A stretch of DNA of 64,000 bases from positions 8,572,556 to 8,636,555 of the forward strand of contig OZ004585.1 in NCBI GenBank assembly GCA_963924555.1, given 5' to 3'. The stretch is from Crambe crambe (taxonomy: Eukaryota > Porifera > Demospongiae > Poecilosclerida > Crambeidae). Of this stretch, positions 10,977-21,408 are shown in pieces. Position 1 is the stretch's first letter; each line of letters starts with the position of its first letter. Both the position numbers and the translations under genes were made by a program. The notes under the pieces are model-generated. The model saw nothing but the letters and a program-made list of their open reading frames with translations. It was not told where the DNA came from and searched no databases.

Positions 10977-13625
10977 GATTGAGGCATACTACTGTGACTA
11001 TTATCTTTACTGACAGCATTGCAATGAAGAGATTATCAAGGTGTATGGCCTGCAGCAAGGACAGAAGCCACATACCAACATCCACATAACTATACATTCC
11101 GATAATGTCAAAATCCAACCAAGTGGCAACCAGAACTGGGTGGTGGTCTTCAACAAAGACCCTCCATTGGTAAATCATGCATGCAGTATCTAGGGCTAGG
11201 GCTAGGCTAGGGCTAGGGTAGGGTTAGGACTAGGGCTAGGCTAGGGCTAGGGCTAGGGCTAGGGCTACTAGGCTAGGGCTAGGGCTGTTGCAGGTCATTA
11301 GCTAACAAGACTTGATCTGGCGCACATTTAGCTATAGAATAATAATGTTTTCATGTGATTAGAAAACTGAGAGATTGCTATGCATACAAAGCTCCAACTA
11401 TTGCCATATATTATGTAGTTTATTACTTCAGATTGAGTGTACTGCCTGCATGCATACCATTAACCAACTATTGCTGTGATTATTAATTATTAGATATCGA
11501 AAACTGAGATAGAGCTACAGGAAAGCTATCTAGACAATATTGAAGAGTTGCTGTACCTGGACTACCCATCGAGTGTCAAGATGACTGTGATCAAAGTGCC
11601 CGACACCCAAAACTCACTGCTAAAATTGCAAGTCAAGGGCATTGATGAGGACAACAGTTTTGTGTTGCTTCCAGGTATACATACACCCATAGAGCTATAG
11701 TGAGCTAGAATGGAATGATGGACACACTTGGGACCCAGCCTTTTGTCCTTTGTTGAGAGGTTGAGTTCAGTTCTTTTAGGGTGTCCTTTGTTGAGAGGTT
11801 GTCCTGTTGGAGTTCAGTTCTTTTAGGTCTTTTAGGGTGTCCTTTGTTGAGAGGTTGTCCTATTAGAGTTCAGGTGTCCTTTGTTGAGAGGTTGTCCTGT
11901 TGGAGTTCAGGTGTCCTTTGTTGAGAGGTTGTCCTGTTGGAGTTCAGTTCTTTTAGGTCTTTTAGGGTGTCCTTTGTTGAGAGGTTGTCCTGTTGGAGTT
12001 CAGGTGTCCTTTGTTGAGAGGTTGTCCTGTTGGAGTTCAGTTCTTTTAGGGTGTCCTTTGTTGAGAGGTTGTCCTATTGGAGTTCAGGTGTCCTTTGTTG
12101 AGAGGTTGTCCTGTTGGAGTTCAGTTCTTTTAGGGTGTCCTTTGTTGAGAGGTTGTCCTGTTGGAGTTCAGGTGTCCTTTGTTGAGAGGTTGTCCTGTTG
12201 GAGTTCAGTTCTTTTAGGGTGTCCTTTGTTGAGAGGTTGTCCTGTTGGAGTTCAGGTGTCCTTTGTTGAGAGGTTGTCCTGTTGGAGTTCAGTTCTTTTA
12301 GGGTGTCCTTTGTTGAGAGGTTGTCCTATTGGAGTTCAGGTGTCCTTTGTTGAGAGGTTGTCCTGTTGGAGTTCAGTTCTTTTAGGGTGTCCTTTGTTGA
12401 GAGGTTGTCCTGTTGGAGTTCAGGTGTCCTTTGTTGAGAGGTTGTCCTGTTGGAGTTCAGTTCTTTTAGGGTGTCCTTTGTTGAGAGGTTGTCCTGTTGG
12501 AGTTCAGGTGTCCTTTGTTGAGAGGTTGTCCTGTTGGAGTTCAGTTCTTTTAGGGTGTCCTTTGTTGAGAGGTTGTCCTGTTGGAGTTCAGGTGTCCTTT
12601 GTTGAGAGGTTGTCCTGTTGGAGTTCAGTTCTTTTAGGGTGTCCTTTGTTGAGAGGTTGTCCTGTTGGAGTTCAGGTGTCCTTTGTTGAGAGGTTGTCCT
12701 GTTGGAGTTCAGTTCTTTTAGGGTGTCCTTTGTTGAGAGGTTGTCCTATTGGAGTTCAGGTGTCCTTTGTTGAGAGGTTGTCCTGTTGGAGTTCAGTTCT
12801 TTTAGGGTGTCCTTTGTTGAGAGGTTGTCCTGTTGGAGTTCAGGTGTCCTTTGTTGAGAGGTTGTCCTGTTGGAGTTCAGTTCTTTTAGGGTGTCCTTTG
12901 TTGAGAGGTTGTCCTGTTGGAGTTCAGGTGTCCTTTGTTGAGAGGTTGTCCTGTTGGAGTTCAGTTCTTTTAGGGTGTCCTTTGTTGAGAGGTTGTCCTG
13001 TTGGAGTTCAGGTGTCCTTTGTTGAGAGGTTGTCCTGTTGGAGTTCAGTTCTTTTAGGGTGTCCTTTGTTGAGAGGTTGTCCTGTTGGAGTTCAGGTGTC
13101 CTTTGTTGAGAGGTTGTCCTGTTGGAGTTCAGTTCTTTTAGGGTGTCCTTTGTTGAGAGGTTGTCCTGTTGGAGTTCAGTTCTTTTAGGGTGTCCTTTGT
13201 TGAGAGGTTGTCCTATTGGAGTTCAGTTCTTTTAGGGTGTCCTTTTTTGAAAGGTTTGTCCTCTTTGGAGTGTCCTTTATCACTAGAGGTTCGACCATAA
13301 TACACACAGTTAGAAAGAAGAGAGCTATAGCTAATCATAATTGAAATTCTTATGACTATTTTTTAAGGAGATTTCAAGATAAATAGCTTTTCTCTTCAAC
13401 CGATAGCTGATACTTCTCCAGTCAAGGTACGTAGTGTCTATAGTCATGCTGTATCTTCCATGCTTCAATGACCTGTACTTTTATAGAATGCTGCAATGGA
13501 GTTAGAGCAGGAGCTACAGCAGCCAGAGCAAAGTGATGTCACCATTCTAACAATAGCCAAGCAAATGCTGGAGGGAATGAAATCACTTGAAAAATGCCTA
13601 TGGTAAGTGTAAGTGTATGCAGGAG

Positions 13626-13665
<40 letters not shown>

Positions 13666-15004
13666 CATCATCGTCGTCGTCGTCGTCATTGTTGTCGTTG
13701 TCATCGTTGTTGTTGTTGTTGCTACTGCTGCTGCTGCTATTAATCTGTCTTAATTTTGTGCTTGCAGTGAGAATACTCCAGTCATGGCCAACATTTTGAC
13801 AGAAATGGAACATATGACCACTTTACTGCTGAACAGAGCAAAGGAAGTCCAAAAACAGTTCAAAGTATGTACACGCAATACAGTGGAACCTCCATTAAAG
13901 GACACTCTGAAAGAGGACAAACCTCTCAACAAAGGAGAATCCTTGTATACACACTCTATACAAAATAACATCCAAGAGAGGACAACCTCTCCCCACAAGA
14001 GACAAAAGGCTGTCCATTATTCCAAAGGTTTCACCATAGCTATGTTCCACCATAGCTAGCTGTAGGAATGATCAGGGTTGAGTGATACCTTTTAAGAGAG
14101 TTTTTGTGTTGTTCCTTTTTGTAGGAAACGTATTACATGGAGAAGCACATACAAACTACAGAGAGACAAGCAATACACCTGAGGATGATATATACACTCT
14201 ACACAGAACAAGAAAAAAAACATTCACTAGGTGAACACAAGAGACTACTGTAAAATTATGTATACCATTGTGGGGGGGAGAGAGTTGTCATGACTTCATA
14301 CAGATGTTATACTCGCTATTTCTTGTTTGACAGGTTTGACAGCAGAAACATCTACTTCGGACATCATCCCTAGCATTGAGAGTCTGATCAGATCCATCAC
14401 CAAAGTGATGCAGTCGTCGAGATATGCCCACAATCTCCCCAACAACAAGATATTCACTCAACTAACACCACCTCTCACACCTCACAGTATCAGTGACAGC
14501 TATGATTTTGAAGCCGCTAACATTCAAAGCCATCTCTCTCCAATCAGACAATCACGAGGTGCTTCTCCTGTCCACAAGTACATATATGATATACCACCCA
14601 ACATCTGCAGTGACAGTTATAATTTTGAAGCCGTTAACACTCAAAGCCACCTCTCTCCAATCAGACAATCACAAGGTCCTTCTCCTGCTCATATGCGTAA
14701 ACCTGCTACTACTCCTCCTGATCCAAGAACGATGTTTCATGCTCTCTACCCACTGAGAGCGGAATGGCATAACATTGGTTTTCTCCTGGGATACCGTGAA
14801 GAATTGAACGCTATTGCAAAGGAACACCAAAATTCAAACGATGGCTTACGGGAGATGATCGACATGTGGTTCAGACAAATACATCCGCCGACTTGGAGTG
14901 AACTTGCCGATGCTGTAGCCATCATAGACCCAAACAGAGCACATGCAATTAGATGCCAATTCTTGATAGCTAGGGGGAAAATGTTCAGAACTCGTCCATA
15001 CTAG
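7542..15004 (+). CDS. Coiled-coil / ankyrin / ZU5 / UPA-like / Death-domain adaptor
   Basis: Sixteen exons join in phase to 3168 bases (1055 residues): 7542-7583, 7655-7693, 7827-7868, 7937-8093, 8448-8509, 8760-8801, 9057-9210, 9583-10743, 10812-10897, 11017-11169, 11494-11674, 13368-13426, 13487-13602, 13768-13864, 14125-14230, 14334-15004. Residues ~15-180 are charged coiled coil built from a duplicated three-exon module (RVEKIEK, RISELERKI, KQLN). About 235-367 are four ankyrin repeats (GHTALMKASFNGH, LLLEKGAQVD). About 400-545 is ZU5-like (GISLSFPENSLL), then a basic/acidic stretch KRKRKRSDEDDDDD. About 566-710 is UPA-like (YSARLY). The C-terminus (~965-1040) is a Death domain (WHNIGFLLGYREELNAI, MWFRQIHPPTW). 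The order recalls UNC5/PIDD/ankyrin proteins, which recruit partners through Death-Death contacts. The start ATG and exon 1 are the least certain parts. Confidence 0.85.
8421..8445. repeat. 25-base C run at an exon acceptor
   Basis: The run forms the pyrimidine tract directly before the AG at 8446-8447 of the fifth exon of the ankyrin/Death gene. Confidence 0.9.
8621..8724. repeat. 12-bp tandem repeat CTAGTCCAAGCC
   Basis: About eight tandem units in an intron of the ankyrin/Death gene; one unit is interrupted by CACC. Confidence 0.9.
8843..8996. mobile_element. MITE-like element with GGTTTCACTGTA end
   Basis: It begins with GAGTAAAACCACC and ends with TAGGTTTCACTGTACC. It shares the words GTGACCTTTGTATGGGAGGT and GGTGGTCTCT with the element at 28797-29108. 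It is intronic, and the inverted ends are imperfect. Confidence 0.5.
9252..9345 (-). mobile_element. MITE fragment, ACAGTGGAACCTC family
   Basis: The words GGAACCTCCAATAAAGGACA, CTCTGAAAGAGG and CAACAAAGGACA match the family in the minus orientation. The element is truncated and lies in the intron before the ankyrin exon. Confidence 0.6.
10909..10973. repeat. (CT)n microsatellite
   Basis: About 32 CT units, directly after the donor of the exon ending at 10897. Confidence 0.95.
11191..11288. repeat. (GCTAGG)n tandem repeat
   Basis: About fifteen imperfect 6-bp units GCTAGG in an intron. It is near the animal telomere motif TTAGGG but distinct from it; internal location and degeneracy argue against a telomere origin. 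Confidence 0.85.
11706..13300 (+). repeat. 84-bp higher-order minisatellite inside a MITE copy
   Basis: A 37-bp unit (GTGTCCTTTGTTGAGAGG plus TTGTCCTGTTGGAGTTCAG) alternates with the same unit plus TTCTTTTAGG (47 bp). This makes an 84-bp dimer repeated about 15 times with very few differences (CCTATT for CCTGTT in some). The flanks, GATGGACACACTTGGGACCC at the left and TATCACTAGAGGTTCGACC at the right, are the two ends of the ACAGTGGAACCTC MITE. The array therefore appears to have expanded within one MITE insertion, in the intron between 11674 and 13368. A 435-codon open frame runs through it only because 84 is divisible by 3; it is not taken as a gene. Confidence 0.9.
13624..13740. repeat. 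(GTT/GTC)n trinucleotide repeat
   Basis: GTT units give way to GTC and back to GTT and GCT, in the intron after the exon ending at 13602. The Leu- and Ser-rich frames it creates are spurious. Confidence 0.95.
13876..14045 (-). mobile_element. MITE, ACAGTGGAACCTC family, nearly full length
   Basis: It starts TACAGTGGAACCTCC at 13879 and ends with CCATTATTCCAAAGGTTTCAC. It is intronic in the ankyrin/Death gene. Internal words CTGAAAGAGGACAAACCTCT and CCAAGAGAGGACAACCTCTC are themselves near-palindromic. Confidence 0.8.
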
Positions 15005-16101
15005 TAGGTACAGTAGATCCTCGAACTGGATCCAAGTTTGGATATGTGAAATTTCCAAATATTATGTGAAACAGTATTTAAAATTACTTATTGTACAATC
15101 AGTGATTTACTACTCATTTTATCACCTACAACTTCAAATAAGAATGAGTCAAACTGTTTTAATACCATTGCTGCTTGAAGATAATTGCTAGATTTATATT
15201 TTGAGGAATAGCTACCTATAATTATGCAAAAAAAGAAAAAAAAAAGAAAAAAAAGTCTATTTACTATCACTGACTAACCATAACAGGAAGAGCTGGTTTT
15301 TTTGCAATTCCTTCAAAATGTATTGATTCACCTCACTGTCTGTAAAGAGAGATTTTTTGTATACTTACACTGTATGACAATTGCCAGAAGTTAACATTGA
15401 TGAAGGGGAAAAAGCTAAGTACACCATTCCTAGCTAGCTGTAGCATTGCCATCACAGAGCTCATTTTGTAGATTTTGGGCATTGTCCACACACACACACA
15501 CAAAAAAAAACGACTTCCGTCATGACAGTAATCCTTACTGATACTAATAAACCTGGCTTGGCTGATTTCCCTTCATTTTAGTGCAAAGTAATATATAATG
15601 ATTCCAACTATGTTGTTGATTTCCCATGCAGAAATTCTGTGTTTATCAAATTTGGTCATAATGGGAGCGAGGGACTTTTTGTTAAAGAATGCAGTTTCTA
15701 TATTATTATTACATGGTGATGAAGCCTTACTTTATGCATGCAATGCAGTGGCAACCTTTTCAAAGACTTATAGAAACATGCCATGGATGGCATGGAGCAT
15801 AAATGGTGCATTTCTGTGCACTCCTGCTATTCCTTTCCTGTACATCTTGAATACTTCAGCCACTTTAAAGGAACAAAATTTTCTAATTTTAAGGAAATTC
15901 TTCAGATAACTATGGAGTCACACTGTGTTGCTAAGGGAATTCAGTACAGAGTCCATGCACTCATATCTCCATCTATAGAAAGTCAACTGGGTTAACGGTA
16001 CTTAATTAACGGATGTATTGATGAATAGTAAAGATAGTAGCCACTTGGCCTAATTTGCATGAGTATAGGCTTTGTGACGACATAAGTGGATGTCAAGCAT
16101 G

Positions 16102-16153
<52 letters not shown>

Positions 16154-16497
16154 CGCGTGCTGCACTATTGAATTTAGCTATTTGCCTTATTTGGAAGTGC
16201 TGGTGGTCCACCATAGTGATTTAGCTCACCTGTACGTAGCTATAAGGCTTCCTGCATAAACATTTCCTTTTGATACATATACAGTAGAGGAGACAGCATC
16301 ATGTGTTGCTTACATAAAAGGACTGAGAGCATAGACTAAATAAAAGCCACATGCTATAAAAGCAGATGCAACAGTTATATTTTCAGTCATAACTCTATAA
16401 ACTAAGACCAAATCCTCGACAGTTAGCTTCATGCTTGTTTGAATAGCTATAATCTTCAAGGGAATTTTTTGAATTTTCGAATTTTTAACTGACAGTG
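15005..16497. other. Intergenic, no gene seen
   Basis: It holds an A-rich run near 15225-15255, short (CA)n at 15489-15504, AATAAA near 15546 (a distant poly(A) candidate for the Death-domain gene) and a (GT)n run at 16103-16152. The open frame 15598-15909 has no recognisable domain or splice context. Confidence 0.5.
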
Positions 16498-19400
16498 ATG
16501 TATTTCAATACAATCATCAAAGCTGTTGTTCTTACAAGTCTACTGGGCATGCTCTATGCTCAGAGGGATCTCACCATAGCAGTAGGGGCAAACGGAACCG
16601 AAGTTGTAATGGCAACTGTGTCTCGCATCCAGCAATCTGGAATCTTCCCTGATGATAACAGATTCCTGAGAAGAGTCGCCTTTGCCGAGTCTAGAGATGG
16701 ACTGGATTCTGACACCTTCAGAGATGGCTACTTCGGGGGAATCTGGCAAGTGGACGAAGCTATCTTCCTGGTGACACTGAACGTAACAGCTCACCCAGAA
16801 CTTGCGAGGAGTGGTGGCATCTTTGATGGAATCAGCAATTCCTTCAATGTTGAGTGGCGTGCAGTCACTTGGCAGGACTTACGTCGTCCACTCTTCTCTG
16901 CACTTGCAGCGAGAATCTTCTTCGAGCTTGCAGAAGGGAACATCCCAGACATTGGTGATGTCAGAGGACAAGGGCGATATTGGAAGGACACAGGGTTCAA
17001 TACTAACCCTGGGGACACTGTGGACTTCTTTGTACAGACAATCAATACCCTGGAATTAGAAGGTGAGATAATAGTATAGATAGCTACGTATGTGCCATAT
17101 AAATGGATCTTTTCATCATTCCACCTTTGAAATATTTTGCAAGTATAATTCGCTCTATGAGATTATTCAGCAGTATTAGCAGCCAAAGAAAAAAATATTG
17201 CAAAAAGCATCTAGATGCAGAGTCGTAGGGATATCTGTAGCTACCAAAATTATTGCTGTTCGTTTTTTTTTTTTTCTTGCAGAGTGTCCTAATCGTGGAA
17301 TTGACTTAGCCTTCATCCTCGACTCCTCTGGTAGTGTGGGACAAAGAAACTTTGACCTCGAGAAGCAACTGGTCAGTGACATTGTGGACAGGTTCTCCAT
17401 TGGATCCAACGCCACTCAAGTGGCAGTGATCTCGTACAGCGGCTTTGCTCGCATCAACTTTCGTCTGGACAACTTTACAACACGACAAGCAGTACAGCAA
17501 GCTGTTGATGCAGTAGAATATTTTGATATAGCTGGTTAGTGAGTGTCTAATACGAACGAACAGTAGAACATTATTCCTAATTGTCCATTACAAGGTTGTG
17601 GCTAATTGGATCGCGAAAGAGACATAACACACAAATAATAGTTAGTATAGAACATTTCCCCATTCAATAATTATAACAAAGCTTCCACTTAATTAGCTAA
17701 CTATTGCAGGTGTGTATGGCTATGTAACCTTACTAGCTCCACCAGTCATGGCCATATTATGTTATTGTATCAATCTTCATGGAACTTGGCACTGGCTAAC
17801 CACTATCATTGTCAATGTATGTGCATGTGTGCATTAAAGACAGTATCCGCATTGTTCATGATACAGTGTCTAAAGGTTGTATAGTCTAGCATGTATTTCC
17901 CATGTCCCAGCTGGTCTTTAAAGGTATCACATCACATCAATGCATGCTTTAATACACTCACTATAATCACAACAAACGGCATGCCATGCATATGCCATGC
18001 ATCTAAAACTGCATGCTACTAGTGATGCAAGTCAGCATCAATATATTTTTAAAGTTGCAACTCAGATAACCTAGAAATGTACACATTTTGCGGTGATACG
18101 TATAGTGGGGATAACCCCTTCAATTAACTGCTATACTCCTCATGCAGTGGACACTGGGACTGGAAGGAGAACAAGCACCAACACTGCTGATGGACTCATC
18201 AGACTAAGGAGAGAGGTCTTTGTACCAGAAGCTGGTGCAAGATCTGCCGATGTGGCCATTCCTCGAGTAGCAGTCGTCATAACCGATGGCCAGTCCAACG
18301 TCAACGCCTCCCTCACAATCCCTTCAGCTCTGGCCCTGAGAGAGGACAAGGTGACTGTATATTCTGTGGGCGTGGGGAACCGTATCAACATGAACGAGCT
18401 CAGAGCCATTGCCAGCTCTCCAGAGAATGTCAGACTGCTGAGTGGGTTTGATCCCACCGAGTTTGATGGTCTTAGAAGCAGAATCACAGCAGACGCTTGC
18501 ATTGGTAAGTTGATAAATGCACCCAAAAATGCAGCACATTAAGCAATCTACTATCCAATAGTAGATCTAGATAAATAAGACATCCAATCTGATTGGTTGA
18601 AAGCAAAATGATGGACTCCATTGAAATTTATTTCATGGTTAGTAAATATCCAGTGCCTATAGCTAATCTAGCCCTACACTTAATAGTCTGTAATGGTGTC
18701 TGTGGATGGATGCCTATAGACATGATAAACTATAATATATAGCAATACACTGAATCTATCTTTAATGGACACAGTTACTATGATTTTTTGCCAATCCATT
18801 TCAACCTGAGCATTTTGGCTGCAATAAGGGCAGAGTTCAATGACGAAGTCTAGACATCAATTTAGTCTTAAGACAAGTCTATCTAAAAAAAACAACAGAT
18901 CCACTTTCTCCACATCTCATAAGGAGCTAGCAATTAAGAATTTTGGCTGCTAACTTGAGAGGTTGTATAGAAGAGGTCCACACTCCCTGAGCTTTTGTGT
19001 GCCTTATGCATTAAAGTAAATGACCATTGTGAGATTATTGTCTTGGGACTATGAGTCCATCAATGATGAGTGGTTGGCTGCCAAGGAGAATCGTGATTGA
19101 ATATTTAGTGTTTGTTTTCACTGATATCAGGGAAATGTTGAAACAATTATTTCACAGATTAGGAGCTGTTAGACAATAATATTTGGATAGAGTTGTGACA
19201 AGGCTGCAGCTAATTGAGACATGAAGAAGGAAGCAGCTCACTCTGTCACAACGCAGCAATGAATAGGCTTATATGCACAACAAAGCAATGTTCTATTAAA
19301 GACTTACAATCTATGATTCACGGATTTTCCTTAATAATAAAAGATGCCACCTGCTTACACATTTTGTGGCTTTGCAAGGTAGCATATCTTCTCTGAATAT

Positions 19401-21009
19401 TGCCATCTTTGGTGACTAGAGGCTCTCCATTTGTCAGTGAATACTTACTTATCCTGTAACACTAAAGATGGCAGTATACTGTTCCTTAAAGATGTCTCAC
19501 ATGAATACCTCCTAGTTCCACATACCACAAACTCAAAGGCTACTCATTCTCCATAATTACATGTGTTATACTAGACAAAGGATAACTACCTGTTATGGAT
19601 CCTTTGATTTCCATAATATATAACTATTTTAAGGACATTCCAAAAGCTAATGTGATGATGGCAATGGCTGCAACTAATAATGAAAATACTGTATAGTGCA
19701 AAATTTTCGTGGTTTTGATGTGTGAACCATAATATAAATTCCCTTATTCTCATGTTCAAACCACGAAATCCACGAAAATTTTGACCCACGAAAATTTTGC
19801 ACTATATGGTATGTAGGTTTATTTGCATTCACTTCATCCCTGGACCATTGGCTATAGTTAGCTAACTTTCTCAATTTCACACTAGCTCATACAGATCAGA
19901 TGATCAGCTCATGCTGGTGGTGAAATTTGGTCAAGAATTGAGCAGGTGTAGCTATAGAAGGGATGCACATATATTATGTACACTAACTGCTAGGCGGCTT
20001 CTTTTCAATTCCCTTCATATCAAAACAAACATGTTTACAAGGGGGCATTTAAACAGGCTTCACCTGGCTAGCTGGCAGCCACCATGCATCATTTTCTCTG
20101 CATGCAGCTATAATTATATTAAATTCCACAATTCTTCCCTCACAGCCATGTTCATTGACCTTGGTCCAAGGCTAGCTGGCAGCCAGACTGCAGACCATGA
20201 TATTAGTAGATATTATCATCACATTACCTCACATTTCTCCTATAGTGATCCGTCAGTACCTACGTAGCTACTGATCCCACCTTTAACTCTTTAGTTATAA
20301 TTTATTATTATCCATGCCTTATCCATGCAGCCACTGTATTCGTCGACATTGAACGAACCTTAAACATTGAGTTGGAGGGAGGAGACATCACTTTCTTTGA
20401 GTTTGAGCTTCCCTTGGGAGGAATGACCATCAGTCTCCTCCGACAAGAAGGAAGGGCAAACCTCTTTGCCTCCAACAAACTCCGCAATCCAAACTCTGCC
20501 TTTTATGACTACAGGATAGATAACGAAGGGGAGGTGTTCGTGGACTTGGAGGACTTGGTGACTGGACGGGAAAAGAGGCAAGCACTTGCTGTCCGTAACA
20601 GAACTCTCTATGTCTCGCTGGAAGGAATTGAGAGACTGAGCAGTTACAAGATTACCACGTCTTTTGGCAATACAATATGTAAGTTGAGTATTGATTTCAA
20701 CATAGACAGCAATGAGGTGAAGTTAGGAGTCTCAGTTTAACGGTCATTTCTCAAAATTAATGTGCTTTGATGGAGTTGTTCTACTTCTGTTAGCTATGCT
20801 AACTCCCTCTATACCAAGCAACCAAGAGAATATGAATTATGCATGCATGTCTTTATAAAATTATTTGTCAATTATGCTGCTGGATCACTCATAATAATTA
20901 ATTGGTTTTCTTTTCTGCAGCCTCAAGTGCCACTGGAATCCACTATTATGCCACAAGCTGTGCCCTCTTGCTCCATCCAGCCCTACTACTTCTCTCTCAC
21001 CTCTTGTAG
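16498..21009 (+). CDS. Secreted lysozyme-like / VWA-domain protein, probable GPI anchor
   Basis: Five exons (16498-17062, 17283-17534, 18148-18504, 20331-20678, 20921-21009) join in phase to 1611 bases, 536 residues. Residues 1-20 are a signal peptide ending near YAQ. About 30-185 form a domain with AFAESRDG and GGIWQV, reminiscent of the catalytic Glu and GxxQ motifs of lysozyme/transglycosylase folds. About 195-395 is a VWA domain with a complete MIDAS: DSSGS, the TNTADG threonine and VITDGQS. About 395-510 is a beta-rich region of unknown type. The last exon encodes a serine cluster then a hydrophobic tail ending LLLLSHLL with no charged residues after it, as expected for GPI attachment. 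The role is probably adhesion or binding at the outer cell surface. Enzyme activity is only inferred. Confidence 0.8.
19691..19809. mobile_element. ~117-bp MITE with 20-bp inverted ends
   Basis: The left end ATAGTGCAAAATTTTCGTGG is the exact reverse complement of the right end CCACGAAAATTTTGCACTAT. It lies in the large intron of the VWA gene. The word AAATTTTTGTGGGG at 190, 5084, 53775 and 55262 suggests older relatives. Confidence 0.85.
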
Positions 21010-21408
21010 CATAGCTACCCTCTCAGTCTGCTGCAGCTCTCCCTCACTCTCTTATGGCACCTTACACATGCAGGCAGCAGTGCAATGTAACTATATGCAT
21101 CCATCATCCACAACACTCACTGACTAGCTTAGGGCATGGCTATGTTTGTAGCTACTGAGCACAAAATTAATATTAATGATTGCATAATTATTCTTATTGA
21201 CTACTTACCTATAGAATTTGGGGTGGGGTGAGTTAGTTCATGGATACTCTATTTCTAGGGACCCCTGCACCGGTATTTTTGCGGACCACAGCTAATTAAC
21301 CTTTTCCTTGAATCCTTTGAACTCTACACTGCACTTTTTGTGCCCTAGGCCCTAGCTATAATAGCAGCTGACCTTCCTCGAGTGTGTTATTCTGCTTAGC
21401 AATTGGGC
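21010..21408. other. Intergenic between VWA gene and sulfurtransferase
   Basis: 399 bp with no coding exon seen. Both flanking genes are on the plus strand, so it contains the 3' UTR of one and the promoter of the other; no clear TATA box. Confidence 0.5.

Noticed and set aside
11191-11288. Telomere-like GCTAGG repeat
   Set aside because: The unit differs from TTAGGG, is degenerate and sits in an intron.
11881-13188. 435-codon open frame of repeating LRGCPVGVQVSFVERLSCWS
   Set aside because: It is the translation of an 84-bp minisatellite within an intron; openness follows from the repeat length being a multiple of three. The flanking exons splice across it in phase.
13587-13813. Leu/Ser- and Asn/Asp-rich frames
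   Set aside because: They come from the GTT/GTC trinucleotide repeat in an intron.
15598-15995. Two overlapping open frames of 103 and 70 codons
   Set aside because: No domain, no splice context and low-complexity hydrophobic composition; probably chance.
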